Shown here one piece after another: positions 33,197 through 43,755 of a DNA stretch of 64,000 bases; the first letter of the stretch is position 1; each line of letters opens with the position of its first letter. The DNA comes from Nitrospira sp. (GTDB taxonomy: Bacteria; Nitrospirota; Nitrospiria; Nitrospirales; Nitrospiraceae), in contig JALDRG010000008.1 of assembly GCA_031315995.1 (NCBI GenBank), positions 124,001 to 188,000 of the forward strand, in the 5' to 3' direction. The notes under the pieces were generated by a model, which ran no database searches, was not told the origin of the DNA, and saw only the letters and a program-made list of their open reading frames with translations. The position numbers and the translations under genes are program-made.

Positions 33197-35953
33197 TCAT
33201 GCCGCATCACCAATTTCTTTTTGGCTCCCTGCATCGAGCGTTTTCGTGAACCTGATCGTTGAGAGCGCCTGCTGGAGTGCCGCCATGGTCAGCGGCTTGC
33301 TCAGCTCAGCATCGACCGCCACCGACACCGTGTCCTCCTGCTCGATCTGATCGCCTCCCGTGAGCAAGAGCACCGGCGTTTCGGGAGACATTTTTTTGAT
33401 CACCTCGGCCAACTGACGTCCGGTCATATGCGGCATCCCGTGATCGGTTACGACCAGGTGCACCCGTTCTGGATTAAACCGCTTGATGGCCTCGGTCGCG
33501 CTCCCGACCACTTCCACGCTGTGCCCGGCCACCCGGAGATATTCGCCCGTCACACGGCCTACGAGGGGATCGTCGTCGACAACCAGCACCTGCAACCGAA
33601 CCCCGGCCATGTTGTGACCGCCATGGTCTGTGCCTGTCTCCGCCTCCGCTTGAATCGGGAGGCGGATGCTGAACGTCGTCCCCACGCCGACGGCACTCGT
33701 GATATCGATGGTGCCGCGCAACCGTCGGATAATGCCGTACACCATGGCCAATCCCAAACCCGAGCCCTTTTCCCCTTTCGTGGAGAAGAACGGTTCAAGA
33801 CAACGTTGACGCACTTCCTCCGTCATACCCATGCCCGTGTCACTCACGTCCAGCCGAACGCCATCGCCGTCGACTTTGGTGCGGAGCGTAATCGACCCGC
33901 TTTGGGGCATCGCATCGACGGCATTAAACACCAAGTTCGTGAGTACCTCCCGCAATTCCGATTCATGTCCTGCGACCGGGGGCACCGGCTCCAATTCCGT
34001 TTTGATCTCGATCGCCACGCCGTTCGCCAGGGCCTGATCCTTCCACTTCGGCTGACTGAGTTTCACACTTTGCTGGACCAGGCTGTTGAGATCGACGATG
34101 CCGGCCAAATCCGCGTCGAGGCGGGGGCGATAGAAATCGCGCAGACGGCTGACGACCTTCGCCGCGTCCTTGGCCGCCATATTGATCGTCTGCAGATATT
34201 CCTTCAGTTGCGCGGGATCCGCCGACATCTGGGGCGCAATGAGCAGGAGCTCGCTGAATCCCATGATCGGGGACAGGGTATTATTGAAGTCGTGGGCGAT
34301 CCCGCTCGCCATTTGCCCGAGCGCCCGTAACCGCTCCTGCTGTACCATTTGCTGTTGCGTCGTCTTGAGTTCGGCCATGGCAGCTTCCAGCTGCGTATGG
34401 CTCTCCCGCAAAGACGATTCCGCCCGCTTCCGCTCCGCAAGATCCGAGGCGTTGCTCAGCGCCACCGCCACCTGATCGGCCAACTGACGCAATTGCACGA
34501 GATGATCCTCGTGCATGTCGGGCGCCTTCCGATAACTCAACACAATCCCGCCTAACAGATCGTGCGAGCGGAACAGAGGCAGCGTCAGCAGGAACTCACT
34601 CCCCTGCCCGCTCAGAGCGGCAAATGCCCCTTTTCCATCCGGCTGCAGCAGGGTCGAGCCGTCCCGGTGCGCCGTGAGCATCCGGCTCTCAGCCTCCGTC
34701 ACCGTCACACCCTGCATCGTCGTCTGCTGACTCTCCGGTCCCAGCCGAGCATACAACCATCCACGACTGTGCTCCGATGGATCGATCAGCAGCACGGCGA
34801 GACCTTCGCACGGCGACACCTCACGCAAACGAGCCAAGACCGTATCGACAATCCGGCTGGGATCCAGCACCGAGAGCACCGTCCGGTCGATCTCATGGAT
34901 CGTGGCCAACTGAGTAAATTGCTGGTTCAGCCGGCTCGCCATGGCATTGAAGGAGGCCGCCAGCTCCTCGAACTCATCACCGCTCCGAACCTGCACCGGC
35001 GTCAAAAAATTCCGTTTGGCAATGCGCCTCGTGCCCTCGCCTAACTCCTCCAGCGGCCCCATGGTTTTTCTGATTTGATTCACACTAAGCAATGCCACGC
35101 ATGACAAGGCAATCAGTACCACCAGACTGAAGCGATAGTAAAAACTCGCCAGCGGCGAGAGCACCGAACTCCGTGATTCACTTAGCACCACGGTCCACGG
35201 CGTCGTCAGGAATTGATACCGGAGCGGGATCGCCCAAAATCCAGCGATGTACGAATCCTCCTCATCGCGCCATTCCAATAAGGCGGTACTGCCTTCGCCC
35301 TGCTCCACTCGCTGTTCCCTCAGCGTCGCCGGGGCAGATGGGCTACAGAACAGGACGTCCGGCGGCGTCCCGAACACACACATGGACGTCTCCGCCGGAA
35401 GCGACATGCTGCCGGCAAGATCCCAAAGATACTCGATATTGATTTCTGCTATGACCGCCTGTGCATCGGAATCGTCGCGTCTGAGCAGGAACATGCGTTC
35501 GGTTCCGGATTCGGCAGGTACCGTGATGAGCAGAGTTTTCCGTTGCTTGAGAAGCGTCCACTGCGCGAGCGACAGAGTCGGAATAGACTGCAGTTCGCCG
35601 AGAAAGACGTTCGTGGCATTGTCCCTGGAGACGTGCGCCATGCCCAAAAATCCTGGGGTACTCGGCAAGGGCGGCGAGGATACGTGTTCCATCAACGCGG
35701 CCGACGGCGCGCGCTGTTGTCCGCTGATTGAGAGCAACTCGGCTTCCAGTAGGAGGAGCCGTTGGTAGATGGCCATACCCATGGCCTTACTCTCCTGCCG
35801 CACCCGGCGCTCGGCTTGCTGGGTGAGCTGGCCGGTCACGTCGCTGAACGACACCAGGCTCAGTGCGCCGACCGGCAAAAGGGCGCAGAGGATGAAGAGA
35901 AAGAAGATGCGGCGGGCAACACGACTACTCAGAAACGACCGTTCAATCTGCAC
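33197..35953 (-). CDS. Hybrid sensor histidine kinase/response regulator
   Basis: The 918-residue protein has a TM helix (about 16-36), a periplasmic sensor region, a second TM helix (about 270-290), a HAMP domain (about 295-348), a GAF domain (about 355-510), a coiled coil, and HisKA with an intact H-box: GIAHDFNNTLSPIMGF. The HATPase domain shows NAVDAMPQSG, VSDTGMGM and GSGLGLAMVYGI, and the C-terminal receiver VLVVDDDPLVG, VTDHGMPHMTG, LLTGG. It is typical of kinases controlling signalling through the neighbouring REC/HD-GYP gene, 53 bases downstream. Confidence 0.92.
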   Translation of the reverse strand: MQIERSFLSSRVARRIFFLFILCALLPVGALSLVSFSDVTGQLTQQAERRVRQESKAMGMAIYQRLLLLEAELLSISGQQRAPSAALMEHVSSPPLPSTPGFLGMAHVSRDNATNVFLGELQSIPTLSLAQWTLLKQRKTLLITVPAESGTERMFLLRRDDSDAQAVIAEINIEYLWDLAGSMSLPAETSMCVFGTPPDVLFCSPSAPATLREQRVEQGEGSTALLEWRDEEDSYIAGFWAIPLRYQFLTTPWTVVLSESRSSVLSPLASFYYRFSLVVLIALSCVALLSVNQIRKTMGPLEELGEGTRRIAKRNFLTPVQVRSGDEFEELAASFNAMASRLNQQFTQLATIHEIDRTVLSVLDPSRIVDTVLARLREVSPCEGLAVLLIDPSEHSRGWLYARLGPESQQTTMQGVTVTEAESRMLTAHRDGSTLLQPDGKGAFAALSGQGSEFLLTLPLFRSHDLLGGIVLSYRKAPDMHEDHLVQLRQLADQVAVALSNASDLAERKRAESSLRESHTQLEAAMAELKTTQQQMVQQERLRALGQMASGIAHDFNNTLSPIMGFSELLLIAPQMSADPAQLKEYLQTINMAAKDAAKVVSRLRDFYRPRLDADLAGIVDLNSLVQQSVKLSQPKWKDQALANGVAIEIKTELEPVPPVAGHESELREVLTNLVFNAVDAMPQSGSITLRTKVDGDGVRLDVSDTGMGMTEEVRQRCLEPFFSTKGEKGSGLGLAMVYGIIRRLRGTIDITSAVGVGTTFSIRLPIQAEAETGTDHGGHNMAGVRLQVLVVDDDPLVGRVTGEYLRVAGHSVEVVGSATEAIKRFNPERVHLVVTDHGMPHMTGRQLAEVIKKMSPETPVLLLTGGDQIEQEDTVSVAVDAELSKPLTMAALQQALSTIRFTKTLDAGSQKEIGDAA

Positions 35954-35967
35954 GGGGCCTCGTCCTG

Positions 35968-36603
35968 CTAGAACTCTGCGGCTAATCCGACAAAGCTGCC
36001 GTCGTTGGCGCGAATCACATCGTCTTGGCTTTTCTTCGCCGTCAACGGCTCCACGCTTTCACCGTCTTTCCCCATGCTATACAGGTCGTAGTCGGAATTG
36101 ATCGGATGGAGAAAGCGTTCCTTGCGCGGCTTCCCTTTACTGGCGTTTCCGCCTCCCTGTCCCGCATAGGCGCTGTCGGGCTCAAACCAGTAGGAAGTCT
36201 TTTTCCCGCCGCCGCTATTCCCTCCAGAATTACCGTTTCCGTTGCCGCCGCCTCCTCCATTCCCGCCGGCATTGCCGCCGCCATTGCCGTTTCCTCCCCC
36301 GCCCGGCAGGGTCAGCGCGGCAATATTCAGATATTCATACGGATTGCCCCAAGGATCGACCATGTCGCCGGCGCCTGCCTCGTCGAGCGAGTTGGGCAGC
36401 GAGTCAAACGCAGCTTCATAAGAATCAACCACTCGCTCGATGGAACGAATCTCGGCGATGCAACGGGCCAACCTGGCTTTATCGAGATAGCCCAGATAGT
36501 TCGGGATCGCCAAACCGGCCAGCGCGCCGATGATCGTTACAGCGATCATCAACTCAATGATCGTAAAACCCTGCTGCCGGGGATGGAGTGGGACATGGAC
36601 CAT
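35968..36603 (-). CDS. Type II secretion-like pseudopilin (GspG-like) with Gly/Asn-rich insert
   Basis: The N terminus carries the type IV prepilin motif: short leader ending Gly12, then FTIIELMIAVTIIG with Phe13 and Glu17 (mature +5). A globular part contains the GspG-like VVDSYEAAFDSLP and DPWGNPYEYL. Residues 101-133 are almost purely Gly, Asn and Ser, after which YWFEPDSAY resumes. The final part has RFLHPINSDYDLYSMGKDG, a common pseudopilin ending with calcium-site-like acidic residues. Other secretion genes are not nearby, so it may be a minor pseudopilin of a system encoded elsewhere. Confidence 0.85.
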   Translation of the reverse strand: MVHVPLHPRQQGFTIIELMIAVTIIGALAGLAIPNYLGYLDKARLARCIAEIRSIERVVDSYEAAFDSLPNSLDEAGAGDMVDPWGNPYEYLNIAALTLPGGGGNGNGGGNAGGNGGGGGNGNGNSGGNSGGGKKTSYWFEPDSAYAGQGGGNASKGKPRKERFLHPINSDYDLYSMGKDGESVEPLTAKKSQDDVIRANDGSFVGLAAEF

Positions 36604-36610
36604 ACGACAC

Positions 36611-37246
36611 CTAGAATCCTGCTGCGGCAGGCATCGACGCGGGACTTGCCTCGACCGCGTCCGACTTGGTCTGGAACGGCTCCATCGCCTGCGCGAGTTG
36701 ATCGACGGTGGATCGAAGCCGATCCGCCTCCTGCTCCACCTCGCGGAACGAACCTCGCGCCGCCGCCTGCTTCAACCGCTCCAACTGCGGAGCCATGTCG
36801 GCATGGTGCGCTTCGATACGGGCGATCTTTTCCCGCAACGCACCGATCATTTCACCCAAGCATTGCGCTTCCGCATGGAGATAATCGCTCTTGCGAATCG
36901 AGGTGCGCACGGTCAGATCGCCGTTTGCCACGGACCGAAATATCCGGCGGAAGCGATAGAGCGGCCCGGCAATCCGATGCGAAAAAAAGACTCCGTGCAC
37001 GATCAGGAGCATTGACACTACGAACACGGCCGGCCAGAACCGGCTGTGCAACAACTCGAACTGCTCGGCCACTCGCTGCGCCTCACTACTGGAGAGCGGC
37101 AGGTGGTCCAGTTGAAGCATGAGAGGAAGAAAGAGGGCTCCGGACACAGATACGATCACCACCACCACATAGCAGAAGCTCAGTGTCATAAAACGTGGCT
37201 GAACCGTATCCCAGAGAAAATGCCGTCGGAACCGCGGCCGGCTCAT
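36611..37246 (-). CDS. HAMP-domain membrane protein
   Basis: Start chosen at 37246, which forms an ATGA overlap with the lipoprotein gene. The 211-residue protein has two TM helices (about 20-42 and 73-93), then a HAMP domain with FSHRIAGPLYRFRRIF and NGDLTVRTSIRKSDYL, and a C-terminal coiled coil (about 130-195). No kinase, cyclase or MCP output domain follows. Such truncated HAMP proteins may pass signals to partners or organise membrane complexes. It is followed after seven bases by the pseudopilin gene. Confidence 0.8.
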   Translation of the reverse strand: MSRPRFRRHFLWDTVQPRFMTLSFCYVVVVIVSVSGALFLPLMLQLDHLPLSSSEAQRVAEQFELLHSRFWPAVFVVSMLLIVHGVFFSHRIAGPLYRFRRIFRSVANGDLTVRTSIRKSDYLHAEAQCLGEMIGALREKIARIEAHHADMAPQLERLKQAAARGSFREVEQEADRLRSTVDQLAQAMEPFQTKSDAVEASPASMPAAAGF

Positions 37247-37656
37247 GATGCCGACTCCTTTCTCATCCATATCAAATGATCCTGATTCTTGTACGTAATC
37301 CGTCCGCCGCCGGCCGGTTCATAAAAAAATGCCAGTTGATACTTGGCCTGGTCTGCGCCCTGATAGGACACCACGAACAGGGTCTTGCCCTCGTCATGAC
37401 TTTCATCGATCTGAGTGATCACATAGCCATCCGCCGTCAGGGCACTCGTGCCGAATCCGATGCGATGGTCATCGATAAACATATGTTGGCCGGCATACCC
37501 TTCGGCCTGTGTCTGCCACACCCCCAAAAGATACGACGGAGCCGCCTCCGGCTCGGAGGTACAAGCCGTACACAACCAGAGCGCGAGAAGACAACTCACC
37601 CGCGAGATCGACCACACGGCGCACCTCTTTGAAGTGGAGTTCCTGAATCTCTCCAT
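37243..37656 (-). CDS. Lipoprotein of unknown function
   Basis: The 137-residue protein has a basic N terminus, a hydrophobic segment VSCLLALWLCTAC and a lipobox with Cys32. The mature part has SYLLGVWQTQAEGYAGQHMF and RIGFGTSALTADGYVI, a pattern suggestive of a small lipocalin-like beta fold, but no family is certain. It is the first gene of a set with the HAMP protein and pseudopilin. Confidence 0.7.
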   Translation of the reverse strand: MERFRNSTSKRCAVWSISRVSCLLALWLCTACTSEPEAAPSYLLGVWQTQAEGYAGQHMFIDDHRIGFGTSALTADGYVITQIDESHDEGKTLFVVSYQGADQAKYQLAFFYEPAGGGRITYKNQDHLIWMRKESAS

Positions 37657-37794
37657 GACACCGATTCAATATGCCGTATCTGCGTGCAAATTCAATTTCT
37701 TTGGAAGTTTTAACAGGGAATCAGCCGCGCCACGGAGTGAGTATTCAGCCGTGTATGCCGATCGATTCCTGTGAGAGAGCGGGGAAAAGCGGAC

Positions 37795-39300
37795 TTAGTC
37801 GCTCTGAATGGGAATGTAGAGCAAACTACCTTGACGATTGATGAGCAGGAGCGCAAGGTCAGTGGGACGAAGCGGCTCGGCGAGCCGTTGAAAGGTCGCG
37901 AAGTTGGGGATGGGTTGCCGATTGAGTTCCACGATCAGATCGCCGGGCTGAAGACCGGATACTTCCGCCAGGCTGCCGTCTTCGATATCCGTCACGACAA
38001 GACCGGAGTTGACAGGCAAATCCAACTGGCGCGCGAGAGCCGGGGTGACATCGTCGACGATGACGCCGGACAAGGGATGCGCGGCGTTGCCGGCGGTATC
38101 CGGTGTCTCGGTTTTCTTGGGCCGTTCCCGCGGCGCTTCCTGCACGGTGAGGTCCGTCTGCATCAGCCGCGCATCACGGAACAACTCGATCCGATGCTTG
38201 CTACCGATCGCCGCCGCCGCCATCAGGTTGCGCAAGTGTCCGCTGTCCATGACATCGCGCCCGTCGAAACGCACCACAACGTCGCCCCGTTTCAATCCGG
38301 CGCGTTCTGCCGATCCCTTGGCCTGCAAATCGGTGACGATCGACCCCTTCACGTCCGGAAGGTGAAAGGTCTTGGCCAGCAACGGCGTGACGTCCTGCGT
38401 GGAAGCACCCAGAAACCCTCGTACCACGCGGCCCGTTTTAATGAGGCTCTGCATGGCCGTTCGCGCCATGTTGCTGGGAACCGCAAACCCCACGCCGACA
38501 CTGCCGCCCGTCGGGCTGGCAATGGCGGTGTTGATCCCCACCAACTCTCCGTTCGTGTTCACCAATGCCCCGCCCGAATTCCCGGGATTGATCGGCGCAT
38601 CGGTCTGAATGAAGTCTTCCACATCGGCCACCCCCACATCCGCGCGCCCGACCGCGCTGACAATGCCGAACGTGACCGTGCGACTCAATCCTAACGGATT
38701 TCCGATCGCCAGCACGAAATCACCGACGGCCAGCGCGCTCGAATCACCCCAGGCCGCAGTGGGAAGGCCGGTGGCACTGATTTTCACCACCGCGACATCT
38801 GTTTTCGGATCGGTCGCGACGACCCGGCCTTTGAACTGCCGTCGATCGGCGAGAATGACTTCCACGTCCACCGCATCGGCCACGACGTGGTTGTTCGTAA
38901 TGATGTAGCCGTCCGACGAGACGATCACCCCCGAGCCTTGACCATATTGCCGGCGAGGCGGCACGTCCTTGAACATGCCGAACGGCAGACCTTCGTCGCT
39001 GAAGGCCTGTTCGTGCACCATAACGGTCGAGGCGATACTGACGACGGCGGGAAGAACCTTGGCGGCGGTGGCCCGCACCTGCGCCTGCAAATCTCCGGAT
39101 GTACTGACACGCGACGGACGCGCCGTCATTGACTCGCCGGACGCAGCATACACCGCCGGCCCGACCCCCAACAGGGCGCCGAGCACTCCCGCAGCCAACA
39201 GGCACGGATAAGACTCACCCATCGACATCGGGCGAACGCTCCTCCAAAACGGCAAGCCCCAGCCTATCATGCGGGAAGTGGTTGCACACCCAGAACTCAT
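37795..39300 (-). CDS. HtrA/DegP-like periplasmic serine protease with two PDZ domains
   Basis: The 501-residue protein begins at an ATG overlapping the stop of the P-ATPase gene (ATGA). A hydrophobic signal (about 32-52) precedes the trypsin-like domain with catalytic His138 (TNNHVV), Asp168 (TDVAVV) and Ser242 (GNSGGAL). Two PDZ domains follow (about 290-380 and 405-495), e.g. [20 protein letters not shown] and [19 protein letters not shown]. It degrades or chaperones misfolded envelope proteins. Coupled translation with a copper-type P-ATPase suggests a role in metal-damaged protein quality control. Confidence 0.93.
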   Translation of the reverse strand: MSSGCATTSRMIGWGLPFWRSVRPMSMGESYPCLLAAGVLGALLGVGPAVYAASGESMTARPSRVSTSGDLQAQVRATAAKVLPAVVSIASTVMVHEQAFSDEGLPFGMFKDVPPRRQYGQGSGVIVSSDGYIITNNHVVADAVDVEVILADRRQFKGRVVATDPKTDVAVVKISATGLPTAAWGDSSALAVGDFVLAIGNPLGLSRTVTFGIVSAVGRADVGVADVEDFIQTDAPINPGNSGGALVNTNGELVGINTAIASPTGGSVGVGFAVPSNMARTAMQSLIKTGRVVRGFLGASTQDVTPLLAKTFHLPDVKGSIVTDLQAKGSAERAGLKRGDVVVRFDGRDVMDSGHLRNLMAAAAIGSKHRIELFRDARLMQTDLTVQEAPRERPKKTETPDTAGNAAHPLSGVIVDDVTPALARQLDLPVNSGLVVTDIEDGSLAEVSGLQPGDLIVELNRQPIPNFATFQRLAEPLRPTDLALLLINRQGSLLYIPIQSD

Positions 39301-42170
39301 AAATCGACGTGCCGGAGGCGTAACGCGTTCGAAATTACCGACAGAGAACTGAACGTCATGGCGGCACTGGCCAACATCGGACTGAGGAGAAGGCCGAAGA
39401 ACGGATACAACAGCCCGGCAGCGATCGGCACACCGATCATATTGTACACAAAGGCGAAGAAAAGATTTTGTCGGATGTTGCGCATCGTGGCTTTGCTCAA
39501 ACGGCGCGCCCTGACGATGCCTCGTAAGTCGCCCTTGACCAGCGTCACGCCGGCATTCTCCATCGCCACGTCGGTTCCACTCCCCATCGCCATGCCGACA
39601 TCCGCTTGCGCCAGCGCGGGCGCATCATTTACCCCATCACCCGCCATCGCCACCACATGGCCCTGCTGTTGAAGCTCCCGCACGATCCGGCTCTTGTCTT
39701 CCGGTTTCACGCCGGCCTTGACCTCTTCCAGCCCCAATTCCTTCGCCACGGCCTGGGCCGTGACGGCATGATCGCCCGTCACCATCACTAGGTGAATCCC
39801 ATCCTCTTTCAAAAGCCGGAGCGCTTCCGGCGTCGAACTCTTGATCGGGTCGGCTACCCCCAGCATCCCGATCGGACGCCCATCGACGGCGACGAACATC
39901 ACGGTTTGCCCGGTCTTCCGCATCAACTCCGCGTTGGATTCCAACCCTGCAAGATCCGTCTCGTCATCCATCCGCATCTCCCGCAGCAGATCGATGGTCC
40001 CCACCGCGACTCGCTTGCCCTCGACTGTGGCTAGAACGCCTTTCCCCGTCTTCGAAAGAAACTCAGACCCTGACTCCAGCGTGATACCCCGCGCCTCGGC
40101 CCCGCTGACTATCGCGTCGGCCACTGGGTGCTCGCTCCCTCGCTCCACCGACGCCGCCAATCGCAACAGATCCGTCTCGGACCAGGGCGGCATGGCGCTC
40201 ACGACCCTGAGTTTGGGCTTGCCTTCCGTCAGCGTGCCGGTTTTGTCGAACACCAACGTATCGATCTTTTCGATCGTCTCCAGCGCCTCGGCTTTCCTGA
40301 ACAGCACCCCCGCAGCCGCGCCGCGCCCCGTCCCCACCATGATCGACATCGGCGTCGCCAACCCCAGGGCACAGGGACAAGCAATGATCAGCACGGCGAC
40401 GGCATTCAGCAAAGCGTGGGCAAGGCGGGGTTCCGGTCCCAAGACCGCCCAGGCCAGCCCGGTGACGATCGCGACGCCCACCACAATGGGGACAAAGTAT
40501 CCGGCCACCACATCGGCCGTTCGCTGAATGGGGGCGCGGCTTCGCTGCGCATCGGCCACCATTTGAACGATGTGCGCCAGCAATGTGTCCGCCCCCACAC
40601 GGTCGGCCTCCATCACGAGACCACCGGAGCCATTGATGGTACCGCCCGTCACGCGGTCGCCCACAGTTTTTTCCACCGGCAAGGATTCTCCGGTGATCAT
40701 CGATTCATCGACGGCCGTCGATCCCTCCAGAATGACGCCATCGACCGGTACCCGTTCTCCCGGTCGCACACGCAGGCGATACCCGACTTGTACCTGTTCG
40801 AGCGGCACATCTTCTTCACGGCCATCCTCGCGCAACCGCCGGGCGATTTTCGGAGCCAACCCCAACAGCGCCCGAATCGCGCCGGTGGTGCGGCTCCTCG
40901 CCCGCAGTTCCAACACCTGGCCCAACAGGACCAACACCGTGATGACCGCCGCCGCCTCGAAATACACCGGCACCGCACCGCTTTCCAGGTGGAACGATTG
41001 CGGAATCAGTGACGGGAATAATGTCGCAAAGACACTGTAGAGATACGCCGTGCCGGTCCCGATCGCGATCAGGGTGAACATGTTGGGGCTACGATGCACG
41101 ATCGACGCCCAGCCGCGCTGAAAAAACGGCCATCCGGCCCAGAGGACCACCGGCGTGCTCAGCAGGAACTGCACCCAGGCCGATTGCGTATCGGTTACGA
41201 GATGCTGGATCGGGTGACCGGGGATCATGTGCGACATGGCCAGCACGAAGACCACCGCGGCCGGTCCCAGCCCCATCCAAAACCGCCGAGCCATGTCCAC
41301 CAACTCAGGATTCAGCTCTTCCTCGACCGTGACGGTTCGTGGTTCCAGCGCCATCCCGCAAATCGGACAGGGACCCGGCTCCGCCTTCACCACCTCCGGA
41401 TGCATCGGGCAGACATATTCCGTTTTGGTCGGCAACGGCTGAATCGACTCTGGCTCCAGTGCCATGCCGCATTTCGGACAGGGCACTGGTTTGTCCTCCG
41501 ACACCTCAGGGCACATGGGGCAGACGTATTTGGTCCCGGGGGGAGCCGGTGCTGCGGGAGCTGCCTGTGTTGATGAGGCCGGTGTGAGATACCGCTGTGG
41601 ATCGGCACGGAATTTCGTGAGGCAGCCCTGGCAACAGAAGGAGTACGTCGTGCCCTGGTAGTCGAACGACCCGGCCGCCTTGGCCGGATCCACCGTCATG
41701 CCGCAGACCGGATCGATGACGCCGGAACTCGCGTCGCTTGGCGGCATGGCGCCCAGCATCGGGAGCGACTTTCCCTCCGTCTCAAGCGGCGCGGTTGACG
41801 GCGACAGATACCGGGCCGGGTCGGCTCGGAACTTGTCGAGACAGCCCTGACAGCAGAAATAGTACGTCTTGCCCGCATGGACATGAGATCCAGCGGCGGT
41901 CGCAGGCTGAACGGTCATCCCGCATACGGGGTCCCGTTCGCCGCCCTCAACCGACTGCTGGACAGGCATCGCCTGCATCATCGGCAGCGGACGCCGCCCG
42001 GCGCCTGGCATGGCTGCGGCAGGCGCCTGCTTCACATACTGGTCCGGGACAGCGCGAAAACGGTCTCGGCACCCGGTACTGCAGAAATAGTAGGTCTGGC
42101 CGTCATGGTCGACGGAGCCCGCCGCCCTCTCCGGCTCTACCGTCATGCCGCATACAGGATCAATCGCCAT
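39297..42170 (-). CDS. Copper-type P1B-ATPase with three YHS domains and two metal-binding ribbons
   Basis: The 957-residue protein has an unusually long metal-sensing N terminus: YHS-like domains at about 3-47, 79-122 and 152-195 (each DPVCGMTV followed by FCxxGC), then two zinc-ribbon-like heavy-metal-binding segments (YVCPMCPE with [11 protein letters not shown] at 215-240; YVCPMHPE with [11 protein letters not shown] at 252-277). The ATPase core has the ion-selectivity motif CPC at 598-600 and the phosphorylation motif DKTGT with Asp642. It exports Cu(I) or related metals from the cytoplasm. It is ATGA-coupled to an HtrA protease; a DsbA-like gene lies upstream. Confidence 0.93.
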   Translation of the reverse strand: MAIDPVCGMTVEPERAAGSVDHDGQTYYFCSTGCRDRFRAVPDQYVKQAPAAAMPGAGRRPLPMMQAMPVQQSVEGGERDPVCGMTVQPATAAGSHVHAGKTYYFCCQGCLDKFRADPARYLSPSTAPLETEGKSLPMLGAMPPSDASSGVIDPVCGMTVDPAKAAGSFDYQGTTYSFCCQGCLTKFRADPQRYLTPASSTQAAPAAPAPPGTKYVCPMCPEVSEDKPVPCPKCGMALEPESIQPLPTKTEYVCPMHPEVVKAEPGPCPICGMALEPRTVTVEEELNPELVDMARRFWMGLGPAAVVFVLAMSHMIPGHPIQHLVTDTQSAWVQFLLSTPVVLWAGWPFFQRGWASIVHRSPNMFTLIAIGTGTAYLYSVFATLFPSLIPQSFHLESGAVPVYFEAAAVITVLVLLGQVLELRARSRTTGAIRALLGLAPKIARRLREDGREEDVPLEQVQVGYRLRVRPGERVPVDGVILEGSTAVDESMITGESLPVEKTVGDRVTGGTINGSGGLVMEADRVGADTLLAHIVQMVADAQRSRAPIQRTADVVAGYFVPIVVGVAIVTGLAWAVLGPEPRLAHALLNAVAVLIIACPCALGLATPMSIMVGTGRGAAAGVLFRKAEALETIEKIDTLVFDKTGTLTEGKPKLRVVSAMPPWSETDLLRLAASVERGSEHPVADAIVSGAEARGITLESGSEFLSKTGKGVLATVEGKRVAVGTIDLLREMRMDDETDLAGLESNAELMRKTGQTVMFVAVDGRPIGMLGVADPIKSSTPEALRLLKEDGIHLVMVTGDHAVTAQAVAKELGLEEVKAGVKPEDKSRIVRELQQQGHVVAMAGDGVNDAPALAQADVGMAMGSGTDVAMENAGVTLVKGDLRGIVRARRLSKATMRNIRQNLFFAFVYNMIGVPIAAGLLYPFFGLLLSPMLASAAMTFSSLSVISNALRLRHVDL

Positions 42171-42280
42171 CGTTCCCTATCCGGTGATGTGGTGATGGAG
42201 TGAGTGAGCGATCATTGTTCGACACTCGCCACATCATGAACTATGAACTCGTCCAACCATACGTGCGGCGCTTCGCTGCG

Positions 42281-42925
42281 CTAACGCTTCCCGTCACTCT
42301 CCAGAATGCTGTGAATGATCAGCTTCAAGTTCTCCGGATCGATTTGCTCGACCTTGATGTTGCCGTCGATGAGCACGGTGGGCGTCTGCTGAATCTTGAT
42401 TCGATCGCCCCATCTCCGTCCTTCTTCGAATGCCTTCGCGGGCTTGGCGCTGGCCAGGCCTGCTTCGAAGGCCACCGGGTCAAGACCGACCTCGCGAATC
42501 AACACTTCGCGAATCGCCTTGTCGATGATGCCGATCTTGTCCTTATGGATCGTCCGGAAGAGCGCCCGCTTCATCTCGCTGCCCTTGCCCATGGCCTTGG
42601 CCTGTTCATACATATCGAAGGCTGTCGGCAGCTTCCCGGGAATCACCGGGTATCCCACCATGACCGCATCCAGTTTCGGTCCGAACTCCTTCTCCAAAAT
42701 GGCCAGTCCTTCGCCGTCAAACCGGTGGCAATGCGGGCAGTAGAAGTCGGCAAATTCCACCAATTGAACTTTCCCCGGCTTGTGCGTCGACTTTTCGTCG
42801 TTCAGTATCTGAAAGTTGCCCTTGAGTTCCGCCTTGCCTGCCTGCGCGGTTCCTGCGACCACGAGCGCCGCCAGCGCAACCAGCCCCGCCAACAACCCTC
42901 CCTGCCATACACGACGCTTCGCCAT
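42281..42925 (-). CDS. DsbA-like thioredoxin-fold periplasmic protein
   Basis: Starts at the ATG at 42925, preceded by AAAAGGAG. A signal peptide (about 1-28) ends near AQA. The thioredoxin domain has the CPHC active site (63-66) in VEFADFYCPHCHRF, an inserted helical domain, and the cis-Pro loop QQTPTVLIDG. Such proteins introduce or isomerise disulfides in exported proteins. It is read in the same direction as the P-ATPase/HtrA pair after 110 bases and may help assemble copper-containing or Cys-rich envelope proteins. Confidence 0.88.
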   Translation of the reverse strand: MAKRRVWQGGLLAGLVALAALVVAGTAQAGKAELKGNFQILNDEKSTHKPGKVQLVEFADFYCPHCHRFDGEGLAILEKEFGPKLDAVMVGYPVIPGKLPTAFDMYEQAKAMGKGSEMKRALFRTIHKDKIGIIDKAIREVLIREVGLDPVAFEAGLASAKPAKAFEEGRRWGDRIKIQQTPTVLIDGNIKVEQIDPENLKLIIHSILESDGKR

Positions 42926-42953
42926 ACGCTGCACTCCTTTTTCCAAACTTGGT

Positions 42954-42982
42954 TTGTTTCAACGAGCTCATGGCATTATAAA
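42954..42982 (+). promoter_or_regulatory. Probable promoter of the Slp lipoprotein gene
   Basis: TTGTTT (42954-42959) and TATAAA (42977-42982) are 17 bases apart, giving a leader of about 30 bases to the ATG at 43022. It lies in the divergent gap with the DsbA-like gene. Confidence 0.5.
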
Positions 42983-43021
42983 CAATGCTCGCTCTCTATT
43001 GCGTCTGTTATAATGCCAACG

Positions 43022-43576
43022 ATGCGGGTGAAACTTCTACAGGGGATCGGAATTTTGTGGATCGCCGCACTAATGGCGGCTTGCGCTTCATCCGGTGACA
43101 CACAAACGTCGGGGGAAAGTGGACCGCCAGCCCCGCCGTTCTCTCAGGTGAAGGCGGCGCCGGACTCGTTCAAGGGACAGACCCTCGTGCTCGGCGGGCA
43201 AGTGCTCGCAGCGCGGCGCATGAAAGACGGCACGCGGATCGAAGTGCTGCAGCTGCCGCTCAACGACTCACAACAACCAACGCTCGATCTCATGAAATCT
43301 GAAGTACGCTTTGTCGCCATCCAACGCGAATTTCTGGATCCTGCGACCATTCCCCAGGGCACGTTCCTGACCATCACCGGCGAGCTCACCGGCTCTATGA
43401 CCTTACCGCTCGACGAGACCGACTACACCTATCCGGTGATCGATATCAAAACCTTCCGCACCTGGATTCCATCCCAAGACTCAAACCTGTCCCGAATCCG
43501 CCCCTACCCGTATTACTATAGCCCGTTCTGGCATCCCTATTGGGGTCCCTATGGGCGCTTTCCCTACTACTGGTAA
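43022..43576 (+). CDS. Slp-family outer-membrane lipoprotein
   Basis: The 184-residue product has a lipoprotein signal (RVKLLQGIGILWIAALMAAC, lipobox Cys21). The mature part matches the starvation-inducible Slp family: FSQVKAAPDSFKGQTLVLGG, RRMKDGTRIEVLQLPLN and ITGELTGSMTLPLDETDYTY, ending in a Tyr/Pro/Trp-rich tail. An ATG nine bases upstream is possible. Slp proteins are anchored to the outer membrane and induced by stress. Transcribed alone, divergent from the DsbA-like gene. Confidence 0.88.
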   Translation: MRVKLLQGIGILWIAALMAACASSGDTQTSGESGPPAPPFSQVKAAPDSFKGQTLVLGGQVLAARRMKDGTRIEVLQLPLNDSQQPTLDLMKSEVRFVAIQREFLDPATIPQGTFLTITGELTGSMTLPLDETDYTYPVIDIKTFRTWIPSQDSNLSRIRPYPYYYSPFWHPYWGPYGRFPYYW

Positions 43577-43755
43577 CCGAGCTCCCGCCAACCCAGAGTT
43601 CCTTCGACAACATCCGCTCAGTTCTCGACAAATCTAGAGTAGCGCTATGGTGAGCGGGGCCGGAACAGGCTTGGGCGGAATTGGGAACCGAACCATTCCT
43701 TTGTGACTATGCGGGGTGGTGCTGGAGCAAGGACTACGCGGGGAGGGTGAACGAA

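Noticed and set aside
36250..36310. Short repetitive stretch near 36.25 kb resembling a repeat array
   Set aside because: It is the coding sequence of the Gly/Asn-rich insert, with no spacers, so not a CRISPR array.
43008..43013. TATAAT just before the Slp start
   Set aside because: No -35 box at the right distance and the start point would fall at the start codon; the 42954-42982 pair fits better.
42200..43021. N-terminal extension of the Slp lipoprotein frame
   Set aside because: It runs antisense through the DsbA-like gene; the lipoprotein signal at 43022 and upstream promoter set the real start.
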